A stretch of 64,000 bases of DNA, from NCBI RefSeq assembly GCF_019264355.1, contig NZ_JAHVAH010000001.1, positions 852,001 through 916,000 of the forward strand, read 5' to 3'. The notes under the pieces are model-generated. The model saw nothing but the letters and a program-made list of their open reading frames with translations. It was not told the DNA's origin and did no database searches. Shown here piece after piece: positions 18,757 through 27,082 of this stretch. The DNA is from Sphingomicrobium clamense. Its GTDB lineage: Bacteria; Pseudomonadota; Alphaproteobacteria; Sphingomonadales; Sphingomonadaceae. The position numbers were made by a program, and so were the translations under genes. Position 1 is the stretch's first letter. Each line of letters starts with the position of its first letter.

Positions 18757-18823
18757 TTCCCACAACGAGACAGTAAAAAACCCCCGTTTTCAGGGGGTTG
18801 CAGCTTTCGTCTCATAGTGGGAA
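18757..18823. terminator. Nested hairpin downstream of typA
   Basis: The inner stem AACCCCC / GGGGGTT (18779-18799) has a six-T run on the minus-strand side but only TT on the plus side. An outer imperfect stem (TTCCCACAACGAGAC at 18757-18771 with GTCTCATAGTGGGAA at 18809-18823, 13 of 15 paired) encloses it. It may end typA transcription. Read on the minus strand it is the stronger intrinsic terminator, although no minus-strand gene lies above it. The rest of 18716-19018 holds no convincing gene. Confidence 0.6.
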
Positions 18824-19018
18824 CGGCTCGTCGCCGCGTTATATTGCGTTTCACCGAGAAATGATTATTTAGCACTTGCAACAAGGAAAGAGCGAGGGGT
18901 TTCGAGGCCGTGGAGGGGCTCGAAGTCGAGAGCGAGACGGAAGGTCGCCGAACGATCGCGAAGGGAGCCGGGAGGGGCTCCTGATCGGAACGCGCCGGCC
19001 GCATTGTTTAGAGACAAT

Positions 19019-19612
19019 ATGAAACGCATTTGGGGGGCCGGCGTGCTGCCGGCTATGGCTGCTTTTATGTTCACGACCGGGGGGTCGGAAGCACTCGCAG
19101 CAACGGTTCAGAGCATTCCCGTGATCAACAAGATCGTGGAATCGAAGGAAACCGACATCGAGGAAGCGATCGAGGAGGCCGAAGTGCTGGACTCGAAGTC
19201 GCTGCCCGAACTGGTCGAAGATTATAAGGACAGCTACGAGCTCGATCGCCAGGGCAAGTGCCTTGCCACCGCGGTCTATTTCGAAGCGCGTGGTGAGAGC
19301 CTCGAGGGTCAGCTGGCGGTTGCCGACGTGGTATTGAACCGCGCCGACAGCGAGCAGTATCCCGACGACTGGTGCGACGTGGTCAAGCAGAAGGCGCAGT
19401 TCAGCTTCGTCCAGAACCGCCAGTTCCCGAAGATTCGCGACATGCAGAGCTGGGAAAAGGCGAAGGCCGTCGCGCGCATCGCGATCGACGGTGCCGAAGA
19501 AGTCGTCCGCGGTGACGTGCTGTGGTATCACGCCGACTATGTGAAGCCGATCTGGCGCCACAACCTGTCGGAAGTCACCAAGGTGGGCGTCCACATTTTC
19601 TACAACGCTTAA
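19019..19612 (+). CDS. Cell wall hydrolase, SleB type
   Basis: A 197-residue exported peptidoglycan hydrolase. The start is the ATG at 19019 (MKRIWGAGVLPAMAAF); a TTG 15 bases upstream is less likely. A signal-anchor or signal peptide ends around EALAA. A short acidic linker follows (KETDIEEAIEEAEVL), and the SleB/CwlJ domain lies at about 80-197 with CLATAVYFEARGES, ADVVLNRADS, WCDVVKQKAQFSFV and the C-terminal WYHADYVKPIW. The Glu in FEARGES is the expected catalytic residue. In non-sporulating sphingomonads these enzymes probably serve wall remodelling; the cleavage specificity is not evident. Confidence 0.85.
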   Translation: MKRIWGAGVLPAMAAFMFTTGGSEALAATVQSIPVINKIVESKETDIEEAIEEAEVLDSKSLPELVEDYKDSYELDRQGKCLATAVYFEARGESLEGQLAVADVVLNRADSEQYPDDWCDVVKQKAQFSFVQNRQFPKIRDMQSWEKAKAVARIAIDGAEEVVRGDVLWYHADYVKPIWRHNLSEVTKVGVHIFYNA

Positions 19613-19747
19613 AGCGTATAGACATCACGAGGTCGCTGGAGCGCCACGCTTGGCCGTAAATCCCGTTTACGAGGGATGGCGGTCCGAGCGGGCGCTCTTT
19701 TCATATGTGCCTTCCATTTCAGAGCTTTGGCCGGGGGAAGGGCGAGC

Positions 19748-20260
19748 ATGCTGAAGATACTGATCGTCGAGGACGATGCTGCGCTCGCGGCAACGCTCAA
19801 ATATTTGGTCGAAGACAATCCGCGCTATCGCGTGATCGCGATGGCGTCGGACGAGCAGGAGGTGCTGTGCGCGATCGAGGCCGAAGCGCCCGACCTGGCG
19901 CTGGTCGACCTCAAGCTGGCGCACGGGTCGACCGGCTATTCCGTGGCGGTGCGATTGTCGGACATGGATGTGCCGAGCCTGTTCGTCACCGGGCGCGCCC
20001 CCGATTTCGCGATGCCCGAGCTGGCGCTTGGATGCCTGCTCAAGCCATTTACGGCAGAGGACGTGCACCGCGCGCTGTCGGCCGCCGAAGACATGATGCG
20101 CGGGCGCGAGCCGCTGCGCAAACGGATGCCCAACAATTTGATGATGTGGGATGCCAGGGATGTCGACGAGATGCCTTCGCCGGGCTTCATCCCGTCCAAG
20201 CGCAGCCTGCGCACGCGGCTGGAGCATTGGCTGGCGAAAACGCAGACCGACGCGGCCTAG
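19748..20260 (+). CDS. Single-domain response regulator
   Basis: A 170-residue receiver protein. Phosphorylation-site residues are Asp9/Asp10 in VEDD, phosphoacceptor Asp54 in LALVDLKL, Thr81 in FVTG and Lys99 in CLLKPF. The C-terminal 45 residues (RKRMPNNLMMWDARDVDEM, then a basic tail) are not a DNA-binding or enzymatic domain. It may act by protein contact, as in sphingomonad phosphorelays. No histidine kinase is adjacent. The ATG at 19748 follows GGGGGAAGGG; its stop overlaps the end of ligD on the other strand by 4 bases. Confidence 0.85.
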   Translation: MLKILIVEDDAALAATLKYLVEDNPRYRVIAMASDEQEVLCAIEAEAPDLALVDLKLAHGSTGYSVAVRLSDMDVPSLFVTGRAPDFAMPELALGCLLKPFTAEDVHRALSAAEDMMRGREPLRKRMPNNLMMWDARDVDEMPSPGFIPSKRSLRTRLEHWLAKTQTDAA

Positions 20261-22062
20261 ACGTCGGGTAGCTTCTGGTCGGCTTCGCCCCAGCCTTCGA
20301 GCGTTTTCGACTTGGCGCGGCGGAGGAGCTTTGCGGCGTCGGCAATCGAGAAGGGCTGTGCGGTCTCGGCCTTCTTGAGCTCGTTCCATGCGAGCGGAAC
20401 GGCGACGGGCGCACCCGAGCGGGCACGGGCGCTATAGGGCATGACCGCGGTCGCACCGCGCTGGTTGCGCAGCCAGTCGATGAAGATTTTCCCCTTGCGC
20501 TTGGCCTTGCTCATGGTGGCGACGAAGCGGTCGGGCTGGTCCATCGACAGCGCCTCGGCGAAGCGTTTGGCGAAGTCCTTGTGCGCGTCCCAGCTATGGC
20601 CGGGGGCGAGCGGGACGACGATATGCACGCCCTTGCCACCGGTCAGCATGGCGAAGCTTTCGAGCCCGATGCCGGCGAGCTGGTCGCGAAGGTCGAGTGC
20701 GGCGGTCTTCACGTCAGCGAAGGAGAGGCCCTCGTCGGGGTCGAGATCGAAGACGAGACGGTCGGGGCGTTCGACCTTAGGCGCGCGGCTGCCCCAGCCG
20801 TGAAACTCGATCGTTCCCATCTGAACGCACTGGAGCAAGCCGGTGGCGTCGTCGATATAGATATAGTCTTCCTTGCCGCCTTTCTTCTCGGCGATGGCGA
20901 TGGGTTTGACCGCATCGCCGAGCCCGCCATGATCGTGTTTCTGGAAGAAGCACTTTTTCGCGCGCCCCTGCGGGCAGCGCACGAGGCTGATCGGCCGCAT
21001 GGCAGCGTGGTCGAGTAGGAGCGGGGCGATGGCGGCGTAATAGTCGGCGAGGTCGCCTTTGGTCGCCTTGGCGTCGGGAAAGACGACGCGCTCGCGGCTT
21101 GAGATGACGACGGCGGGCGGGCCTTCGGGTTTGACGTCTTTGGGCGCCTTGTCCTCGCGAAGGCCGATGAAGCTGGCATGGCGCACGCTGCCATCGGCGG
21201 TGAACTCGGCAAAGGCGATCTCGGCGACGAGCTTGGGCGTGATCCAGGTGACGCCGCGCGCGTCCTTGCGTTCGACCTCGACGGGCGGGGTCTTGCGTTC
21301 GAGCCGGCGCATTTTCGTTGCGAGGTGGGTCATCGTGTCATGCGAGAAGCCGGTGCCGACATTGCCTTTGTAGGTCAGTTCGCCGTGCTTGTGCTGGGCG
21401 AGGAGAAGCGAGGCGAAGGGGCGCCCCTTGCTGGACGTTTCCTTCCATCCGACGATGACGAATTCCTCGCGGCGAATGCACTTGATCTTGAGCCAGGCTT
21501 TCGAGCGGCGATGGGCATATCTGGCAGACGCCTTCTTGGAGATGATGCCTTCGCCGCCCGCTGCGCACATTTGCGCGAGCATCGCCTCTCCCTTGCCGAC
21601 GATATGATCGGCAAAGTGGATGGGTGGTTTGGCCTTGGCGAGGAGTTTGGCGAGCCGCTCCTTTCGTTCGAGATTGGGCAGGGCGGTCAGGTCCTCGCCT
21701 TCAAGCTCGATCAGGTCGAAGGCGTGAAAGCCGAGCCGGTCGCTCTTCGACTGCGAGCCGTGGCCGCGCTTGAGCACCTTTTGCAGCGTCGAGAAATCGG
21801 GATTGCCCTTGGCGTCGTAGGCGACGATTTCGCCGTCGATGAGCGAAGGGGCGAGCTTGAGCGTTGCGAGATGGTCGACCAGCGGGCCGAATTTCTCGGT
21901 CCAGTCCTTGCCGTTGCGCGTGTAGACGCGCACGTCGCCGCCATCGATGGCGACGAGTGCGCGGTACCCATCATATTTGATCTCGTGGATCCAGTCGCGC
22001 CCGGTCGGCACGCGATCGGCGAGGGTCGCCAGCTGGGGCTTGCGATAGGCGGGCAGCGCCAC
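20257..22062 (-). CDS. ligD: ATP-dependent DNA ligase LigD (ligase-polymerase form)
   Basis: A 601-residue bacterial end-joining ligase. The N-terminal ligase domain has the adenylation motif EIKYDGYR (Lys29), DGEIVAYD and the OB-fold motifs (EEFVIVGWKETSSKGRPF, ARGVTWITPKLVAEI). The C-terminal primase-polymerase domain (about 310-601) has FDLDPDEG for metal binding and LTGGKGVHIVVPL. The 3'-phosphoesterase domain found in many LigD proteins is absent from both ends. It begins 4 bases after ku, so the two proteins of nonhomologous end joining are made together. The polymerase part would fill or add nucleotides at broken ends before sealing. Confidence 0.94.
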   Translation of the reverse strand: MALPAYRKPQLATLADRVPTGRDWIHEIKYDGYRALVAIDGGDVRVYTRNGKDWTEKFGPLVDHLATLKLAPSLIDGEIVAYDAKGNPDFSTLQKVLKRGHGSQSKSDRLGFHAFDLIELEGEDLTALPNLERKERLAKLLAKAKPPIHFADHIVGKGEAMLAQMCAAGGEGIISKKASARYAHRRSKAWLKIKCIRREEFVIVGWKETSSKGRPFASLLLAQHKHGELTYKGNVGTGFSHDTMTHLATKMRRLERKTPPVEVERKDARGVTWITPKLVAEIAFAEFTADGSVRHASFIGLREDKAPKDVKPEGPPAVVISSRERVVFPDAKATKGDLADYYAAIAPLLLDHAAMRPISLVRCPQGRAKKCFFQKHDHGGLGDAVKPIAIAEKKGGKEDYIYIDDATGLLQCVQMGTIEFHGWGSRAPKVERPDRLVFDLDPDEGLSFADVKTAALDLRDQLAGIGLESFAMLTGGKGVHIVVPLAPGHSWDAHKDFAKRFAEALSMDQPDRFVATMSKAKRKGKIFIDWLRNQRGATAVMPYSARARSGAPVAVPLAWNELKKAETAQPFSIADAAKLLRRAKSKTLEGWGEADQKLPDV

Positions 22063-22066
22063 GCGC

Positions 22067-22897
22067 CTAGGCCGACTTCTTCTTGGGCGCCGACTTCTTG
22101 CCAGCCTTTTCTTCCTTCACCGATTTCTTGAGCGCGGCCATCAGGTCGATGACGTTGCCGCCTGTGGTCTCGGTCTCCTCGACCTCGGTGACGACCTTCT
22201 TGGAGGATTTGGACTTGGCCTTCTTCTCGACCAGCTTGAGCAGCGCTTCGGCATAGCGATCCTCGAATTCGGTCGCGTCGAAGGGCGCGCTGCGTTTCTC
22301 GATCAGGCTCTCGGCCATTTCGAGCAATTCCTTGGCGGGCTTGTCATCGGGGATCGAGCGGAAGAATTCGTGCCCTTTCTTCACCTCGTCGGCGTAGCGC
22401 AGCATTTCGAGCAGCAGCCCCTTGCCGCATGGCTTGACCGCGACGAGCTTCTCGCGCCCGCGCACCGAAAGCTGGCCGATTCCGACCTTCTTTGACGCGC
22501 GCAAGGCATCGCGCAGGACGATGAATGCCTCCTCGGCAAGTTCGTCCGACGGAGTGACGTAGAAGGGCTTCTCGAAATAGAGCGGGTCGATCTCGCATTG
22601 CTCGACGAACTGGACGAGTTCGAGCGTCTTCTTGCTCTCCAGCTTGACCGCCTCGATCTCGTCCTCGTCGAGGAGGACGTAATTATTCTTCGAATATTCG
22701 TAGCCCTTTACGATCTCGTCACGGTCGACCGGGCCGACGCCGCGGACGACCTTTTCATAATTGATCCGCTTGCCCGTGGGCTCGTGGATCTGGTTGAAAC
22801 TGATCTTCGCGCCAGACTTGGTCGCGGTAAAGATTTCGACGGGGATCGAGACCAGCGCAAGGCGGATCTGTCCCTTCCAATAGGCACGTGCCGGCAT
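22067..22897 (-). CDS. ku: DNA end-binding protein Ku
   Basis: A 276-residue bacterial Ku homodimer subunit that rings broken DNA ends and recruits LigD. The N-terminal core reads ARAYWKGQIRLALVSIPVEIF, then IHEPTGKRINYEKVVRG and EVVKGYEY-like KGYEYSKNNYVLLDEDEI. The C-terminal tail is Lys/Ala rich (KKSVKEEKAGKKSAPKKKSA), a feature known to aid DNA binding in several bacterial Ku proteins. It is the first gene of the ku-ligD operon, 65 bases downstream of tRNA-Gln on the same strand. Confidence 0.96.
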   Translation of the reverse strand: MPARAYWKGQIRLALVSIPVEIFTATKSGAKISFNQIHEPTGKRINYEKVVRGVGPVDRDEIVKGYEYSKNNYVLLDEDEIEAVKLESKKTLELVQFVEQCEIDPLYFEKPFYVTPSDELAEEAFIVLRDALRASKKVGIGQLSVRGREKLVAVKPCGKGLLLEMLRYADEVKKGHEFFRSIPDDKPAKELLEMAESLIEKRSAPFDATEFEDRYAEALLKLVEKKAKSKSSKKVVTEVEETETTGGNVIDLMAALKKSVKEEKAGKKSAPKKKSA

Positions 22898-22962
22898 ATG
22901 TCACCTCAGGGGCGACAAGCGCGCCAGCGAAGGCGAGGTTCCGTTCGGGAGAGAGTTGCGGC

Positions 22963-23036
22963 TGGATGCCCCACGTGGATTCGAACCACGATTGACGGAT
23001 TCAGAGTCCGTAGTCTTACCATTAGACGATGGGGCA
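22963..23036 (-). tRNA. tRNA-Gln (anticodon CTG)
   Basis: A 74-nt cloverleaf with encoded CCA. The acceptor TGCCCCA pairs with TGGGGCA, the anticodon arm ACGGA-CTCTGAA-TCCGT gives CTG, and the T arm is GTGGTTCGAATCCAC. A good sigma-70 promoter lies 33 bases upstream. Confidence 0.97.
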
Positions 23037-23068
23037 GCGCGTCGGCGCTCATCAGCCTGCGGAAGCGC

Positions 23069-23097
23069 GAAATAGGGGGGTGGGGTGACCCTGTCAA
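23069..23097 (-). promoter_or_regulatory. Promoter of tRNA-Gln
   Basis: On the minus strand this is TTGACA, a 17-base spacer, then TATTTC. It is the best housekeeping promoter I can see in the window, about 26 bases before the start of the mature tRNA. Confidence 0.65.
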
Positions 23098-23210
23098 CCG
23101 ACTGAAAACGGGAAATATTGCGCTTTGGCGGCGGCTCGCGCTAATAAGGCGGCAGGTCAGCCGCGCCTGAATGGTCTGCGCGGTGCAGAAAAACTAGATT
23201 GGACTGGGCC

Positions 23211-24254
23211 ATGGGGCAGGGAGAACCCGCCAAGGCACCACCGCCCCGCCGAAGGGCGAAAAGAGGAAATAGCCCGCATGCGCGGCGCCACCAGGACCGC
23301 AGCTACGGCGCGCTCGACCTGGGTACCAACAATTGCAGATTGCTGATCGCCCGGCCGACGCCGGGTGGCTTTACCGTCATCGATGCTTTTTCGCGGATCG
23401 TCCGTCTGGGCGAGAATTTGTCGACCTCGGGCCGCCTGTCGGACGAGGCGATGGACCGCGCGGTCGGGGCGCTGTCTGTCTGTTCGCAGAAGCTGCGGCG
23501 GCGCAACGTGACGCTGGCGCGATCGGTCGCGACCGAAGCCTGTCGTCGCGCGGTCAACGGGCGCCAGTTCATCGACCGCGTGCGGCGCGAGACGGGCATC
23601 GCGCTCGACATCATCGCGCCGCAGGAGGAAGCACGGCTGGCGGTGCTGGGCTGTCATACGCTGCTGGGACCGGGCGACGGGCCGGCGGTCATCTTCGACA
23701 TAGGCGGCGGCTCGACCGAATTGGTGCTGGTCGAGCCCGAGGGACGCGAGCCCAAGATCCGTGCCTGGTGGTCGGCGCCCTGGGGCGTAGTCAGCCTGAC
23801 CGAGAGCGAAGGGCGCGAGGCAATCGAGGGGCCCGACCGGGTCAAGGCGTACGAGCGGATGCGCGAACGAGCGCGGCGCGGTTTTGCGCGCTTTGCAGAA
23901 TGGCTGCCCAAGGATCGCGACGATATCCGCCTGCTGGGGACCAGCGGGACGGTGACGACGCTGGCATCGGTCTATCTCCAGCTGCCTGCATATGACCGCA
24001 AGCAAGTCGACGGGCTCAAGGTCCCCACCGACAGCATGCGCGATATTTCGACGCTGATCAGCGAACTCGATTTTTCGGGACGCGCGGCGCTGCCGTGTAT
24101 CGGCGAGGACCGCGCCGACATGGTGGTCGCGGGCTGCGCGATCCTGGAGGCGATCCTCGACATTTGGCCCGCTGCCGAACTGGGCGTGGCCGACCGCGGC
24201 ATCCGCGAGGGTATTTTGCGCAGCCTGATGGCACGGGACGGACATCGACTATGA
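23211..24254 (+). CDS. Ppx/GppA phosphatase (exopolyphosphatase family)
   Basis: A 347-residue member of the ASKHA superfamily that removes phosphate from polyphosphate or pppGpp. The nucleotide-binding blocks are visible: GALDLGTNNCRLL near the N-terminus, SVATEACRRAVNG, VIFDIGGGSTELVLV and LLGTSGTVTTLA. The C-terminal HD-like domain of long Ppx proteins is absent, as in the short alphaproteobacterial form. The start is uncertain: the ATG at 23211 or a TTG at 23199. The stop overlaps the ATG of rlmE (ATGA), a pairing I recall from related genomes. Confidence 0.9.
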   Translation: MGQGEPAKAPPPRRRAKRGNSPHARRHQDRSYGALDLGTNNCRLLIARPTPGGFTVIDAFSRIVRLGENLSTSGRLSDEAMDRAVGALSVCSQKLRRRNVTLARSVATEACRRAVNGRQFIDRVRRETGIALDIIAPQEEARLAVLGCHTLLGPGDGPAVIFDIGGGSTELVLVEPEGREPKIRAWWSAPWGVVSLTESEGREAIEGPDRVKAYERMRERARRGFARFAEWLPKDRDDIRLLGTSGTVTTLASVYLQLPAYDRKQVDGLKVPTDSMRDISTLISELDFSGRAALPCIGEDRADMVVAGCAILEAILDIWPAAELGVADRGIREGILRSLMARDGHRL

Positions 24255-24937
24255 GCAAGAGTGGAGGACGCCGGGGTGGCGGCGGCAAAGAGCGGGTGCG
24301 GACTGCGAAGAAGCGCACGGCAAGCTCGACCCGCTGGCTTCAACGCCAGCTCAACGATCCATATGTGAAGAAGGCCAAGCATGACGGCTATCGCAGCCGC
24401 GCGGCCTACAAGCTGATCGAACTCGACGATCGCTTCAAATTGTTGCGCGGCGCGAAGGGCGTGGTCGATCTCGGCATTGCGCCGGGCGGCTGGGCGCAGG
24501 TCGTGCGCCAGCGCGCGCCCAAGGCGAGCGTGGTGGGGATCGACTTGCTCGAGACCGATCCGATCGATGGCGTTACGATCCTGCAGATGGATTTCATGGA
24601 CGACGATGCGCCCGACAAGCTCAAGGCGGCGCTGGGCGGCTCGGCCGATATCGTACTGTCGGACATGGCGGCCAATACGGTCGGGCATAAGGCGACCGAC
24701 CATCTGCGCACGATGGGCTTGATCGAGGCGGGCCTGGAATTCGCCGTGGAGATCCTCGAGCCGGGCGGCGCCTATGTCGCCAAGGTGCTGGCAGGCGGGG
24801 CGGACGATAGTCTCGTCAAGCAGATGAAGAGCCACTTCAAGACCGTGAAGCACGCCAAACCCCCCGCGAGCCGCAAGGGATCGAGCGAATGGTATGTGGT
24901 GGCGCAGGGCTTCAAGGGGCGCCCTGACGAGGCCTAG
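24251..24937 (+). CDS. rlmE: 23S rRNA (uridine-2'-O-)-methyltransferase RlmE
   Basis: A 228-residue FtsJ-type SAM methyltransferase that modifies U2552 in the A loop of 23S rRNA late in 50S assembly. It has a basic N-terminal tail (GGRRGGGGKERVRTAKKR). The K-D-K-E tetrad context is seen in SRAAYKLIELDDRF and SDMAANTVGHKATDH, the SAM loop is VVDLGIAPGGWAQV, and the C-terminus carries KPPASRKGSSEWYVV. The ATG overlaps the ppx stop, so they are cotranscribed. The 3' end overlaps the convergent DsbA-like gene by 4 bases. Confidence 0.95.
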   Translation: MSKSGGRRGGGGKERVRTAKKRTASSTRWLQRQLNDPYVKKAKHDGYRSRAAYKLIELDDRFKLLRGAKGVVDLGIAPGGWAQVVRQRAPKASVVGIDLLETDPIDGVTILQMDFMDDDAPDKLKAALGGSADIVLSDMAANTVGHKATDHLRTMGLIEAGLEFAVEILEPGGAYVAKVLAGGADDSLVKQMKSHFKTVKHAKPPASRKGSSEWYVVAQGFKGRPDEA

Positions 24938-25644
24938 GCGTCCTGGGCTTTCTTGCGGGCGCGTTCGATGGCGTCCTTGTAGGCGGCATAGCCGTCGGCG
25001 CTGTTGATCACCTGGTCTCCAATGACGAAGAGCGGCGTTCCCGTCGCGCCGAGCAATCCTGCGATTTCGAGATTGCGATCGATTTCGGCGTTGATGGCCG
25101 GGTCGTCGAGCGCCTCGACCGTGATGCCTGCGGCGTCGAGCGCGGCGTTGAGCGACTCTTCGCTGATCCCGCCCGAAGCCCAGAGGCTTTCGTGGAATTC
25201 GGCGAACTTGCCGGCCTTGGACGCGGCTAGCGAAGCGCGCGCGGCAGCCACGCTGGCGGGGCCGAGCACGGGCAATTCGCGATAGACGACGCGCAGGGTC
25301 GGGTCCTCGGCGAGGAGGCGTTCGAGATCGGGCTTGGCCTGGCGGCAGAAGCCGCAGGCATAGTCATAATATTCAACCAAGGTGACTTCGGGATTTTCCG
25401 CGCCTGCCCAACTGGAATGGAAGGGCTCTTCGATGAGGCTGCGATTGGCCTCGAGCATGGGAGCGAAGCGCTGTGCCTCGAGCGAGGCGGCGGCATCGAC
25501 GAGGATGTCGGGGTGATTGGTCATCGCATCGCGGACCAGTCGCTCGCCGATCAGGCCCGGCCCCGCCGCCAGGAGGACAGTCGCCGTCGCGAGCGCGCCT
25601 ACCAGGCCTCCGCCGAGACCCGCCAGCAGCACCTTGTTCGACAT
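24934..25644 (-). CDS. DsbA-family thiol:disulfide oxidoreductase
   Basis: A 236-residue periplasmic or membrane-anchored thioredoxin-fold protein. A single N-terminal hydrophobic segment (residues 5-30) is followed by a short helical stretch. The Com1/ScsC-like domain carries the active site CGFC (97-100) in EYYDYACGFCRQAKPDLERL. A cis-Pro loop follows in GATGTPLFVIGDQV. The CGFC motif differs from the CPHC of E. coli DsbA. Its ATG overlaps the stop of the upstream M48 protease (TAATG), which suggests the two act in one envelope quality-control unit. Confidence 0.9.
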   Translation of the reverse strand: MSNKVLLAGLGGGLVGALATATVLLAAGPGLIGERLVRDAMTNHPDILVDAAASLEAQRFAPMLEANRSLIEEPFHSSWAGAENPEVTLVEYYDYACGFCRQAKPDLERLLAEDPTLRVVYRELPVLGPASVAAARASLAASKAGKFAEFHESLWASGGISEESLNAALDAAGITVEALDDPAINAEIDRNLEIAGLLGATGTPLFVIGDQVINSADGYAAYKDAIERARKKAQDA

Positions 25645-26993
25645 TATTTGTCCTCCAGCTTCTCGATTTCCGCTTCGGACACCATGGCGATGTCCTGGGC
25701 GCGAAGCCAGTCCGGACCCGAATTTTTCATGTTGTTCATGGCCTGGCGCGCAGAGGCGAGGGCAAGCTTGTGCTCGCCGATCAGGTGAAAGCGTTCGGCA
25801 CTGGCAAGCGCTGCGCCGGCAAAGTCGCCCTCACGGTCGTAGATCACGCCAAGCTGGTACCACGCGAAGCTGTTCTCGCGATCCTTATGCACGGCGGCGC
25901 GCAGGATGCGCTTGGCCTCTGCCATCTGCTCGGGATCCTCGCGGGCGATGAGCGCGTGGCCGTACGTGACCGCGATCAGCGGGTGGCCGTTGGTCATCTC
26001 GTAGGCATTGGAGAGCGGCTCGATCGCAGCCTCGGGATTGCCGTTTTCGAGCAGGATCTGACCGCGCAATTCCTGGAAATAGGGATCGGTCGGGTCGCTC
26101 GCGACCAGCTCTTCCGCCTCGCCCAGCGCGGCATCGGGATAGCCGCCACGATGCCAGGCATAAGCGCGCGCGTAGCGACCGGCGACGCTGTTGTCGCCCT
26201 GCGGATAGTCGCGGGTCGCGCGGGCTGGATCGACATAGCCGATCAGCTTCGCCTTCACGCGCTGGAAGCGGGCTTCGTGATCGGGATTGACCGGGCGTTC
26301 CCATGCGGGGTCGCGCTGATAGACGCCGGTCAGCGTCGAGATGCGTTCGCGCGACAGGGGGTGGGTGCGCGCGTAGCTGTCCTTCTGCGGGATGTTGAGC
26401 CGCAGTTCCTGGTTCTCAAGCTTGCGGAAAAATTCGAGGCTGCCCTTGCCCGACAGGCCGGCATGCGAGAGGTAGCGCGCGCCGGCAAGGTCGGCGCTGG
26501 TTTCCTGGACGCGGGTGAAGGCAAGGAGATTGTAGGTCGCCACCTGCTGACCGGCCATGAAGATGCCCATGCCCGCTTCGCCCGCGCCGGCAGCGATGGC
26601 TGCGGCGCCCAGCAGGATCGAGGCGAGGCTGATATTGCCGGCTCTTTCCAATCCGTCGCGGAAGCGGATGACATGGCCGCCTTCGATATGACCGAGTTCG
26701 TGGGCGATGACCCCCTGCAACTGCCCGACATGATCGGCTTCGGCGATTAGCCCGGAGTGCAGATAGACGATCTGTCCGCCCGCGACGAAGGCGTTAATCG
26801 AGGGGTCGTCGATGATGACGATGTCGACATTTTCGGGGACCATGCCCGCGGCCTCGACCAGCGGGGCGCTGATTTCGTCGAGGAAGGCCTCGGTCTCGGC
26901 GTCGCGCAGGATCGATTGCGCGAAGGCGGGGCGTGCGAACAGGCATGCCGCCACGACCAGCGCGATCAATGCGCGGATTGGAAACGCGTTCAT
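25644..26993 (-). CDS. M48 metalloprotease with TPR repeats (BepA-like)
   Basis: A 449-residue periplasmic protein: signal peptide to ARPAFAQ (about residue 26), then an M48 protease domain with the zinc motif HELGH (98-102) and the downstream ligand Glu in QETSADLAGARYL. A TPR region covers about 260-449 (AYAWHRGGYPDAALGEAEEL, EPLSNAYEMTNGHPL, AWYQLGVIYDREGDFAGAAL). This is the layout of BepA/YfgC, which handles misassembled outer-membrane proteins. The ATG at 26993 is chosen because the signal peptide begins there. It is translationally coupled to the DsbA-like gene after it. Confidence 0.92.
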   Translation of the reverse strand: MNAFPIRALIALVVAACLFARPAFAQSILRDAETEAFLDEISAPLVEAAGMVPENVDIVIIDDPSINAFVAGGQIVYLHSGLIAEADHVGQLQGVIAHELGHIEGGHVIRFRDGLERAGNISLASILLGAAAIAAGAGEAGMGIFMAGQQVATYNLLAFTRVQETSADLAGARYLSHAGLSGKGSLEFFRKLENQELRLNIPQKDSYARTHPLSRERISTLTGVYQRDPAWERPVNPDHEARFQRVKAKLIGYVDPARATRDYPQGDNSVAGRYARAYAWHRGGYPDAALGEAEELVASDPTDPYFQELRGQILLENGNPEAAIEPLSNAYEMTNGHPLIAVTYGHALIAREDPEQMAEAKRILRAAVHKDRENSFAWYQLGVIYDREGDFAGAALASAERFHLIGEHKLALASARQAMNNMKNSGPDWLRAQDIAMVSEAEIEKLEDK

Positions 26994-27035
26994 GAGGCGC
27001 ACTTCAGCAGCAGGGCGCTGAACGGGCCATGAAGG

Positions 27036-27073
27036 GGCACCGCGCCAGGCCGCAAGGGGCAGGGCGCGGTGCC
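27036..27073 (-). terminator. Hairpin at the end of the RNase E gene
   Basis: A perfect 11-base stem GGCACCGCGCC / GGCGCGGTGCC with a 16-base loop lies 9 bases after the rne stop on the minus strand. No T run follows. It could stabilise the 3' end or weaken readthrough into the M48 protease gene. Confidence 0.5.
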
Positions 27074-27082
27074 GGTTCACGA

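Noticed and set aside
16859..18763. A 634-codon open frame on the minus strand
   Set aside because: Antisense of typA, which is full length and conserved.
18818..18850. An EcfG promoter before the SleB-type hydrolase gene
   Set aside because: GGAAC is present, but the CGTT copies are 12 and 22 bases away, outside the 16-17 base spacing.
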